Shown here: piece by piece, positions 5,235 through 11,519 of the stretch
How positions within the stretch are numbered: position 1 is the first letter of the stretch
Layout: each line of letters starts with the position of its first letter
Assembly: GCA_964558235.1 (NCBI GenBank)
Contig: CAZLCK010000046.1
Location: 1-11,519, forward strand
Source of the DNA: CAZLCK01 sp964558235
GTDB lineage: Bacteria; Actinomycetota; Coriobacteriia; Coriobacteriales; CADBOM01
DNA length: 11,519 nucleotides
Reading direction: 5' to 3'
Program-made: the position numbers and the translations under genes
The notes under the pieces: model-generated
What the model was told of the DNA's origin: nothing
Database searches by the model: none
Seen by the model: the letters and a program-made list of their open reading frames with translations, nothing else

Positions 5235-6694
5235 TGTCATCAACTTCAACAATAAAGCAATTTTTCTGGTCTTTCCTTGAGCAGGGTGGATCCAAGATTG
5301 TCTCACTTGTTGTGCAGATCGTCCTTGCTCGTCTTCTCTCACCCAACGCATTTGGTGTGCTGGCAATTCTACTCGTGGTCACTAATGTTGCAGACGCTAT
5401 TGCTCAAAGTGGTCTTGGCTCAGCAATTATCCAGCGAAAGAATAGCGACGAAACTTCATACTCGACGGCGTTCTGGTTGAGCATAGGTGTCGCGTTAGTA
5501 CTGTTTTGTGTCATATTACTTGCTTCACCACTTATCGAGAGCTTCTATACCATGCCCGGTTTGAGTGAATATTTGAATGTCTTGTCTATCATAGTGTTTT
5601 TCAATTCAATAAATTCTATTCAGCGATCCATTCTTCAAAAACAGATGGAGTTCAGGACTCTATTCTGGACAAATACTTTGGCCGCATGCGTTTCTGGCGT
5701 AGTTGGCATCGTCGCTGCTCTCGCTGGCTGGGATATTTGGGCGCTTATTGCTCAGTCTGTCTCTCAAAGCCTTGCGATATGTATTGTGATGTCGATAAAG
5801 GTTTCCTGGAGGCCAAGTCTTAGCTTTGATAAAAACGAAGCACGTGAACTGATTTCCTACGGATGGAAGATAGCGTTTACGAGTGTCTTGAATGTTTTCT
5901 ACACGGGCATTTCTGATCTAATTGTCGGAAAGACATGTTCTACTAGTGCCCTTGGATTTTACAGCCAGGGTAGAAAGTATCCGATGGCTGTTATTTCAAT
6001 GGCAACGAACGCGACTCAGAATGTAATATTTCCGGCGCTTGCAAATAGACAAGATGAAGAGAAGGCATTTGTGAGAGCGGCAAAAAGATCAGTCATTACT
6101 GGGACGTTTGTGATTGCTCCCCTCGCCCTCTTCTGCGCATCTGCTGCAGAGCCTATTGTCTCTCTTTTGCTTACGGATAAATGGTTGCCATGTGTTCCCA
6201 TTTTTCAGATGGTATGTATATCTCACTCGGTCATGATGCTCACAGCAACGAATCTCCGAGCATATATGGCGTTAGGAAGAAGTGATCTGTATCTAAAATT
6301 ACAGGTTATAAAGGTGGTGATTGGAGGAGTTGCGATTTGTGGAACCGCCCTGTTAACTGGTGATATCTATCTAATTGCTCTAGCCACATGCCTCTCTACG
6401 CTTTTTAATACCCTATTTGTTGACACTATATATTCAAATAGTCTCTACGGCTATTCAGTGTTTAGCCAAATGAGAGATATTGGATCTTCGATCGCTCTTG
6501 CATCGCTGGCAGCTCTGGTTGCTTACTGTCCAACATATGTGGTGGATAACGACTTCATACTTCTTTTGATTCAGGTGCTCATATTCTGGTTTCTCTACCT
6601 AGGTAATGCCCGGATATTTCGCTTGAACGGATTAAACGACTGTATATCTATTTTTAGCTCGCTACTATCGAAAAAGGAGAGTAAGAGCAAATGA
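5234..6694 (+). CDS. wzx: Wzx-family polysaccharide repeat-unit flippase
   Basis: A 486-residue integral membrane protein with about 12-14 hydrophobic segments, of the MOP/polysaccharide transporter superfamily. It moves the undecaprenyl-linked unit across the membrane. The N-terminal pattern FFWSFLEQGGSKIVSLVVQ followed by LARLLSPNAFGVLAI and later GSAIIQRKNSDE is typical of the WzxC-like subgroup. Length is normal. Two adjacent in-frame ATGs occur at 5231 and 5234. The ribosome site GAGGGA (5222-5227) is 3 bases from the first and 6 from the second, so 5234 is chosen, but 5231 is possible. The start overlaps the previous stop (ATGATG), indicating translational coupling. It sits beside the polymerase and transferase, as expected for a Wzx/Wzy system. 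Confidence 0.92.
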   Translation: MSSTSTIKQFFWSFLEQGGSKIVSLVVQIVLARLLSPNAFGVLAILLVVTNVADAIAQSGLGSAIIQRKNSDETSYSTAFWLSIGVALVLFCVILLASPLIESFYTMPGLSEYLNVLSIIVFFNSINSIQRSILQKQMEFRTLFWTNTLAACVSGVVGIVAALAGWDIWALIAQSVSQSLAICIVMSIKVSWRPSLSFDKNEARELISYGWKIAFTSVLNVFYTGISDLIVGKTCSTSALGFYSQGRKYPMAVISMATNATQNVIFPALANRQDEEKAFVRAAKRSVITGTFVIAPLALFCASAAEPIVSLLLTDKWLPCVPIFQMVCISHSVMMLTATNLRAYMALGRSDLYLKLQVIKVVIGGVAICGTALLTGDIYLIALATCLSTLFNTLFVDTIYSNSLYGYSVFSQMRDIGSSIALASLAALVAYCPTYVVDNDFILLLIQVLIFWFLYLGNARIFRLNGLNDCISIFSSLLSKKESKSK

Positions 6695-7893
6695 AAATCG
6701 CCCTTTTATCTGGCGCAGACAAAAACGCTGGAGATTTCCTTATTGTTCACAGGAGCAAGCAGCTGCTTCTCAAGTTGATAGATGGGTGCAAGCTCGTTGA
6801 GTTTCCCAGAAATAAACCACTTGACTCCAGACTTGCCGAACTAAATACGTGTGATACTGTCGTGTTTGCGGGAGGTCCCGGATATGTGCCTGATATGTAT
6901 CCTACTAGGTTTCCTCTTGTGGATGACATTTCTAAGATCGAACCGCCTTTCTTTGCATTAGGCATGGGTGGTTATACTCCTACGTCAAATATCGAAGGGA
7001 TCAGATTCTCCGAACGTTCCCGTTATCTTCTGGATAGGATAGAATCTGATGGCTTTGGGCTTGGATGTCGAGATATTCTCACACAGCGCTTACTCCAGGC
7101 AAACGGCTACACCAGTGTGCGTTTCACGGGATGTCCAGCATGGTTTGATCTTTCAAAAGTCGAGGCAGCAAGTCTGTTGAAGACACCGCGAAGAGACGAG
7201 ATACGGTCGATAGCCATCTCTGACCCTGCTATTCTTCGTAGCATCAATTCTCCGAAGTTCTTAGTAGAAGAACTTGCGAAAGCTTTTCCAAACGCGAAGA
7301 TCAAGCTTGTCTTTCATCGGGGCTGGACAAACGATGAATTCACAGATACGGATCTCGCCATGGCTCAGACACAACTTGTGCGATGGGCGAAATCTATTGG
7401 AGTGGATCCGGTTGATATTTCCTATTCTCACGAAGGATTCACTGTGTACGACACATGCGATCTGCACATTGGTTATCGGGTACATGCCCATCTTTACAAC
7501 ATCTCTCAACGTAAGCCTACTTTTCTTATAGAGGAGGATGGCAGAGGATATGGTGCCAATGACGCACTTGGCTCGGAAACTCACGTTGCGTTACCTCGTT
7601 CCAGGACTTTCTCGCGTGCTATAGCGAAATTGCTAAGAAAAGCAGGAGTAAATAGGGAATTTGGAAGAAAAAAAGCCCAAAAAGCTGCAAAGAGAATGGT
7701 TGTCCACGTGCTTGATGAGATTGAGCAGGGTTATCCCGAGGCGAACAAGGCATGTAGGATTGCTAACAAGACGTTTTACTGTATGGAATCTCATATCAGC
7801 CAGCTGAACAGGCTTATCCCACTTGAGTCAAATGAAAGGAAAAGGTGCGATGAGCATAGGGTTAGCTCTAAGACCTGCTATGCAGAGAATTAA
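6691..7893 (+). CDS. Polysaccharide pyruvyl transferase family protein (CsaB/WcaK-like)
   Basis: A 400-residue protein of the polysaccharide pyruvyl transferase family, which commonly transfers pyruvate from phosphoenolpyruvate to form a ketal on a sugar, adding negative charge. Evidence: the N-terminal KIALLSGADKNAGDFLI (G14, D15), FAGGPGYV (59-66), the GLGCRD.L..RLL element (123-135) and the C-terminal signature HIGYRVHAHL (H259, R263, H265) followed by RKPTFLI. The start overlaps the flippase stop as ATGA, with AAGGAG (6674-6679) 11 bases upstream. The last 60 residues or so lie beyond the usual fold and are lysine/arginine-rich. Family members sometimes act on other acceptors, so pyruvylation of the capsule is inference. 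Its 3' end overlaps the next gene by 44 bp. Confidence 0.8.
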   Translation: MKIALLSGADKNAGDFLIVHRSKQLLLKLIDGCKLVEFPRNKPLDSRLAELNTCDTVVFAGGPGYVPDMYPTRFPLVDDISKIEPPFFALGMGGYTPTSNIEGIRFSERSRYLLDRIESDGFGLGCRDILTQRLLQANGYTSVRFTGCPAWFDLSKVEAASLLKTPRRDEIRSIAISDPAILRSINSPKFLVEELAKAFPNAKIKLVFHRGWTNDEFTDTDLAMAQTQLVRWAKSIGVDPVDISYSHEGFTVYDTCDLHIGYRVHAHLYNISQRKPTFLIEEDGRGYGANDALGSETHVALPRSRTFSRAIAKLLRKAGVNREFGRKKAQKAAKRMVVHVLDEIEQGYPEANKACRIANKTFYCMESHISQLNRLIPLESNERKRCDEHRVSSKTCYAEN

Positions 7894-8533
7894 AAATGTT
7901 GTCCAAGCATTCTATTGGCGTCTCCGTTGTAATGAAGAGGGGATTCGAGTAGCTAGCAGAGTGTCACTAAGAAATGTCGCATGCGAATCTTACGTCAATA
8001 TTGCACACGATGCGGAATTGCTAAATGTCAAGTTAGGGAGGCGCACGAGCATAGGACGTTATACGAAGATCAGAAGTGCGATCTTGGGCTCGTATTGCTC
8101 AATTTCTTGGGATGTAACTATAGGTGCGGTCGCGCATCCAATGGATAGGCCCTCATCCCATGCATTTACGTATCGATCCCAGTTTGGTGTTGTTGAACAG
8201 GATGAATCACTAGAGAACGAAGATATGGTTGTTTCGATTGGTAATGATGTCTGGATTGGGTGCGGTGCAATTGTTATGCCTGGTGTAACGATTGGCGATG
8301 GAGCTGTTGTTGGTGCGGGTGCGGTTGTTACTAAGGATGTTGGGTCTTATTCGATTGTATCGGGTATTCCAGCGAAATTTATGAGGTATCGCTTCGATCG
8401 AGAGTTGATAGATCAACTCGAATCGCTTCGTTGGTGGGATTGGGATGATGAAGTGCTAAAAGCACGTATTTCATTTTTTAAATCGCCTCTTAATGAAGAG
8501 TCCATTTCCAGGTTGCTTAAGGAGAAAAATTGA
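7850..8533 (+). CDS. Left-handed beta-helix O-acetyltransferase (CatB/Vat-like hexapeptide family)
   Basis: A 227-residue acyltransferase. Imperfect hexapeptide repeats run through about residues 58-95 and 128-170 (IGNDVWIGCGAIVMPGVTIG is characteristic). A loop between them carries GAVAHPMDRPSSHAF, in which H96 is the probable catalytic base of xenobiotic-type acetyltransferases. The C-terminus SGIPAKFMRYRF is the standard end of the helix. It probably O-acetylates the capsule unit from acetyl-CoA; OatWY-like action on the nonulosonic residue is one possibility. The start ATG 7850 has AAAGGAAAAGG (7835-7845) upstream. An upstream ATG at 7832 lacks a site, and the next one (7880) has none either. 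It starts 44 bp inside the preceding gene in another frame, an unusually long coding overlap. Confidence 0.85.
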   Translation: MSIGLALRPAMQRIKNVVQAFYWRLRCNEEGIRVASRVSLRNVACESYVNIAHDAELLNVKLGRRTSIGRYTKIRSAILGSYCSISWDVTIGAVAHPMDRPSSHAFTYRSQFGVVEQDESLENEDMVVSIGNDVWIGCGAIVMPGVTIGDGAVVGAGAVVTKDVGSYSIVSGIPAKFMRYRFDRELIDQLESLRWWDWDDEVLKARISFFKSPLNEESISRLLKEKN

Positions 8534-10155
8534 ACATTCTCGCCATTATCCCCGCCCGTGCAGGGTCTAAAGGTATTCCCAATAAGAATGTCCGCATCGT
8601 GGCAGGTAGGCCTCTCGTCTACTACGCCATTAGAAATGCACTCAATTCTAACCTTATCACCGATGTAGTAGTTACTACAGACTCTGAACAGGTACGTATC
8701 ATCGCAGAGCAAATGGGAGCAAGAGTACGTATGCGCAGTCCTGAACTTTGTGCAGATGATGTAACCCTTGATGCGGTGGTATGGGATGCTGTCTTTGGTG
8801 AGACAACCGATATTGCTGAGGGTGAATGGGATTGGATTGTTACTATGCAATCTACTTCCCCTACGCTTTTTGTCGATACGCTGGATGCTGCGATTAGCAA
8901 GGCTATTGATAAGGATTTGGACACACTTGTATCTGTGGTAAATGACCCGCGTCTATCATGGTCAGATGATGATAAAGACGGTGTAGTGCCAAACTATAAA
9001 TCCCGTCTAAATCGCCAATGGCTACCAAATGAGTATGCTGAGACCGGGGCGTTTGTAATCTCTAAGGCATCCTGTGTCACACCTAAGACACGCTTTGGTA
9101 AGCGTGTTGGCGTGTATGAGGTATCAGATGTAGAGGGAATAGACGTAGATAGCTTTGATGACTTGCGTGCTGTAGCAGCTCATCTTGAAGGGGAAAAGGT
9201 TGCTATCTATGTAAACGGCAACAACACTCGAGGTGTTGGACATATATACCGCACCCTTGAAATTGCCGATGAATTCTACTCAAAGCCCGATATTTATTAC
9301 GATTTAAATCAGACTAATCGCGCTATTTTCGGTGAGACTACTCATAATCTGATACCTGTGGATGGCATCGCTGAGCTTTTCGAAAAGATAAAAGCTCAGA
9401 ACTACACTATCTTTATCAATGATATTCTCACTACTTCTATCGATTACATGATTGGTTTGCGCTCGGTGCTACCAAAGGCAAAAATCATCAACTTTGAAGA
9501 TGATGGTGAGGGTGTATACAAGGCCGACCTCGTGTTTAATGCCCTGTATCGTGATGCTGATTTGCCTTATGTGCATGCAGGTGAGCAGTTCTATATTGCT
9601 TCCAAGACGTTTATGTTTTACAAGCCAATTGAAATTAAAGAAAAAGTTAAGCGTGTTTTCTTTTCTTTCGGTGGAGCCGATCCTCAAAACTATACCGACA
9701 GGTTGCTTGCGATAATAGCTTCCGATCCAAAGTATCAAGCATATCAATTCACAGTTGTTGTAGGGAGAGCTAAGAAAAATATCGAACGTCTGCTTGAGTA
9801 TAACTCAAAACCTAATATTGATGTTTTCTATGATGTGGCCAATATGCCTGAGCTTATGAGTGCCTGCGATATTGCGCTGACTTCCCGGGGTCGTACGGGC
9901 TATGAGCTTGCCATTCTTGGTATTCCCTCAATTGCCATGGCACAAAACCGTCGTGAGGAGAAGCATGGGTTTGTTTGCAACGAAAACGGCTTTACTTATC
10001 TTGGATTAAATCCACCCGATGAGGTAATTAAATCAAATCTTGATATGTATCTAGGACTTTCTTGTGAAGCACGCAAACGCTTTCAAGACATGCTCTTGTC
10101 GCATGATTTACGCGGTGGTCGCCGTCGTGTCATGGCTCTTATTAATAGCTTATAA
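8530..10155 (+). CDS. Fusion: CMP-nonulosonate cytidylyltransferase + PseG-like UDP-sugar hydrolase
   Basis: A 541-residue two-domain enzyme. Residues 1 to about 220 form a NeuA/PseF-type cytidylyltransferase: IPARAGSKGIPNKN (7-20, CTP-binding), RQWLPNEYAETGAFVIS (162-178), and IDVDSFDDLRA (204-214, metal and substrate binding). Residues from about 223 to 541 match the PseG/SpsG GT-B-like hydrolase: NNTRGVGHIYRTLEIA (231-246, with catalytic-position H238), SFGGADPQNYTD (379-390) and MPELMSACDIALTSRGRTGYE (439-459). PseG removes UDP from 2,4-diacetamido-2,4,6-trideoxy-L-altrose before condensation with phosphoenolpyruvate, so one protein would carry the steps before and after NeuB. Start is TTG 8530, five bases after AAGGAG (8519-8524), overlapping the previous stop as TTGA. 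Inference: the product is a CMP-pseudaminic- or legionaminic-type acid rather than plain sialic acid. Confidence 0.88.
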   Translation: MNILAIIPARAGSKGIPNKNVRIVAGRPLVYYAIRNALNSNLITDVVVTTDSEQVRIIAEQMGARVRMRSPELCADDVTLDAVVWDAVFGETTDIAEGEWDWIVTMQSTSPTLFVDTLDAAISKAIDKDLDTLVSVVNDPRLSWSDDDKDGVVPNYKSRLNRQWLPNEYAETGAFVISKASCVTPKTRFGKRVGVYEVSDVEGIDVDSFDDLRAVAAHLEGEKVAIYVNGNNTRGVGHIYRTLEIADEFYSKPDIYYDLNQTNRAIFGETTHNLIPVDGIAELFEKIKAQNYTIFINDILTTSIDYMIGLRSVLPKAKIINFEDDGEGVYKADLVFNALYRDADLPYVHAGEQFYIASKTFMFYKPIEIKEKVKRVFFSFGGADPQNYTDRLLAIIASDPKYQAYQFTVVVGRAKKNIERLLEYNSKPNIDVFYDVANMPELMSACDIALTSRGRTGYELAILGIPSIAMAQNRREEKHGFVCNENGFTYLGLNPPDEVIKSNLDMYLGLSCEARKRFQDMLLSHDLRGGRRRVMALINSL

Positions 10156-10176
10156 GTTTTAAGAAAAGGAACAGAC

Positions 10177-11220
10177 ATGAAAACAACAAAACCTTACCTC
10201 ATTGCTGAGATGGGTGTTAACTTCTACGATACCGCAAAAGCAGAAGGAATATCTCCTATGGAGGCTGCCAAGCGTTACATTGACGGCGCTGCCGAAGCAG
10301 GTTGTGACTGTGCAAAGTTTCAGTCCTACAAGGCAGCCACCATCGTATCTAAAAATTCACCAGCTTATTGGGATACCACCAAAGAACCCACCAAGACACA
10401 ATACGAACTTTTCCAAAAGCATGATTCTTTTGGTGAAGCTGAGTTTGCTGAGCTTTGTGAATACACTCATGCCAAAGGAATGGATTTCACTTCAACGCCA
10501 TTTGATTATGTAAGTGCTGATTATCTTGAGAAATATGTTGACTTCTACAAGATTTCATCATCAGATCTTTCTAATCTGCCTTTTATAGGCCACATTGGTG
10601 CTAAGGGTAAACCCATGGTGATTTCGGTTGGAGCCTCCTACTTATCTGAGGTAGATGAGGCGGTTCGTACACTGAAGCGCGTAGGGTGTAGCGATATTGC
10701 TCTTTTGCACTGCGTGCTAAGTTATCCAACCTCACCTGATGATGCTAACCTGCGTATTATCGAAACGCTAAAAAGAGACTTTCCTGATGTAAAGATTGGC
10801 TATTCTGATCATGTAGCTCCCGATTCAAGCATGATGACGCTTTCTACTGCATATCTGCTTGGTGCTGAGATTATTGAGAAGCATTTCACGCTTGATAAAA
10901 CTCTTCCTGGTAATGACCACTACCATTCCGGTGATATTGAGGACTTCAAGCGCGCTGTAGAAAATTTTCACTGGATCGATCAAGTGCTTGGAAGTCCTGA
11001 AAAAACCGTGCTTTCTTGTGAGGAAATACCACGCCGTGAAGCAAGGCGTTCCCTTGTACTTACGCGTGATATGAAAAAAGGGGAGGTTATTAAAAAGGAA
11101 GATCTTATGCCTAAACGTCCAGGTACTGGTATTCCTGCTAAATTCGAAGAAATAATTATAGGCCGTACAATCAGAGCTGATTTATCTGAGGATACTGTGC
11201 TCACTTGGGATATGGTGTAG
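10177..11220 (+). CDS. neuB: NeuB-family nonulosonic acid synthase
   Basis: A 347-residue synthase that condenses phosphoenolpyruvate with a six-carbon amino sugar to form a nine-carbon nonulosonic acid. The barrel domain (about 1-275) shows IAEMGVNF (9-16), CAKFQSYK (45-52), TSTPFD (105-110), KISSSDLSNLP (125-135), LLHCVLSYPT (176-185), GYSDH (208-212) and EKHFTLDK (234-241) with metal-ligand-position H236. A C-terminal SAF antifreeze-like domain runs from about 286 to the end (RREARRSLVLTRDMKKG). The usual GPDH..S element is GNDHYHS (245-251) here, suggesting a subgroup with altered substrate contacts. Start ATG 10177 is preceded by AAAGGA (10165-10170) at six bases, 21 bases after the previous gene. 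Whether the substrate is ManNAc or a 2,4-diacetamido sugar cannot be decided from the synthase; the PseG-like partner favours the latter. Confidence 0.9.
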   Translation: MKTTKPYLIAEMGVNFYDTAKAEGISPMEAAKRYIDGAAEAGCDCAKFQSYKAATIVSKNSPAYWDTTKEPTKTQYELFQKHDSFGEAEFAELCEYTHAKGMDFTSTPFDYVSADYLEKYVDFYKISSSDLSNLPFIGHIGAKGKPMVISVGASYLSEVDEAVRTLKRVGCSDIALLHCVLSYPTSPDDANLRIIETLKRDFPDVKIGYSDHVAPDSSMMTLSTAYLLGAEIIEKHFTLDKTLPGNDHYHSGDIEDFKRAVENFHWIDQVLGSPEKTVLSCEEIPRREARRSLVLTRDMKKGEVIKKEDLMPKRPGTGIPAKFEEIIIGRTIRADLSEDTVLTWDMV

Positions 11221-11278
11221 AAGTGTTGTGGCTAAAAAGAGGGTATTGGGTGGCTCTCTACGATGTCACACTCGGCTC

Positions 11279-11479
11279 TCATGCGCAATATCGGTGACTT
11301 TGTTTTGCAATAATCAATGAATCTACTGCGAGCAAATAATCAATCATGGGCAACATTGTGGACATATCGTTGATATTGCCAGCGAAAAGCTCATAGTCAA
11401 AAGGTATGCCATCTGCATCTAACAAAAGTCCCATTTATACAATTGCCTTAGGGTGATTTTCTTTTGTTATCGACGGTCC
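11279..11479 (-). pseudogene. Decayed IS1634-like (IS4-type) transposase fragment
   Basis: Reading leftwards from 11479, the frame gives TKENHPKAIV, a stop (TAA), then MGLLLDADGIPFDYELFAGN and INDMSTMLPMIDYLL before a stop at 11279. This matches the pattern seen in IS1634-type DDE transposases, SKE.RP.PIVQMGLL.D..GIP..YELFPGN..D..TL.P.L. The in-frame TAA stands where the family has Gln, consistent with a CAA to TAA change. The sequence diverges after DYLL and its upstream end degrades near 11480, so it is a non-functional remnant. It lies 58 bp after neuB and points back at the operon. Bases 11221-11278 show no gene, no convincing terminator and no recognisable terminal inverted repeat. It may mark the downstream boundary of the capsule locus. 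Confidence 0.75.
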
Positions 11480-11519
11480 TTAATTATGTGCAGTTGCGGC
11501 ACGGGTCGCAGGTAATGGG

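Noticed and set aside
8413..8850. 145-residue minus-strand frame across the acetyltransferase/cytidylyltransferase junction
   Set aside because: Antisense shadow of two well-supported genes, with no family resemblance.
11221..11278. Possible transcription terminator after neuB (AGAG near 11238 and CTCT near 11255)
   Set aside because: Only four pairs with mismatches inside and no following T-run. It does not meet the pattern of an intrinsic terminator.

Overview
The window is a nearly complete, rightward-reading capsule/exopolysaccharide operon of the Wzx/Wzy type, ending in a nonulosonic (sialic-acid-like) sugar module. The moderate base composition, strong purine-rich ribosome sites, a TTG and a GTG start, a NusG-like gene at the head, a short Gram-positive-type phosphoglycosyl transferase and a split PssD/PssE (Alg14/Alg13-like) pair suggest a Gram-positive gut or oral anaerobe. 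My best guess is an actinobacterium of the Coriobacteriia (Atopobium/Olsenella/Collinsella group). A Clostridia-type host cannot be excluded, and the species is not determinable from this window.

Layout. Bases 1-242 hold no gene but are densely structured. A perfect 17-bp inverted repeat (39-55 and 173-189) encloses 117 bp. In the orientation shown, that segment carries a promoter with a perfect TATAAT pointing AWAY from the operon, and a run of nine C lies between its -35 and -10 elements. The segment also holds a hairpin followed by T's. This looks like an invertible (phase-variable) promoter, possibly with a second, slippage-based layer of control. It is followed by a leader hairpin and then by a NusG/LoaP/UpxY-like antiterminator gene (243-845).

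The operon then runs without real gaps: initiating phosphoglycosyl transferase with an odd 8-residue-periodic N-terminal extension (857-1888); the two halves of a PssD/PssE glycosyltransferase (1893-2360, 2370-2858); Wzy-like polymerase (2861-4168); GT52-type sialyltransferase-like enzyme (4158-5234); Wzx flippase (5234-6694); polysaccharide pyruvyl transferase-like protein (6691-7893); hexapeptide-repeat O-acetyltransferase (7850-8533); a fusion of CMP-nonulosonate cytidylyltransferase with a PseG-like hydrolase (8530-10155); and a NeuB-type nonulosonate synthase (10177-11220). Most junctions overlap or lie within a few bases, so this is one translationally coupled transcript. The end of the window (11279-11479, minus strand) is a decayed IS1634-like transposase fragment.

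How it works together (inference). The initiating transferase loads a sugar phosphate on undecaprenyl phosphate, PssD/PssE adds a second sugar, and the GT52 enzyme adds a CMP-activated nonulosonic acid made by NeuB and the cytidylyltransferase fusion. Pyruvyl and acetyl groups decorate the unit, Wzx flips it and Wzy polymerises it. Only three glycosyl-transfer steps are encoded here, so a short acidic repeat unit (about three sugars) is predicted. Expression would be all-or-none, set by orientation of the upstream segment and carried through the long operon by the NusG-like protein. The recombinase, chain-length/attachment proteins and the enzymes making the PseG-domain substrate are not in the window.
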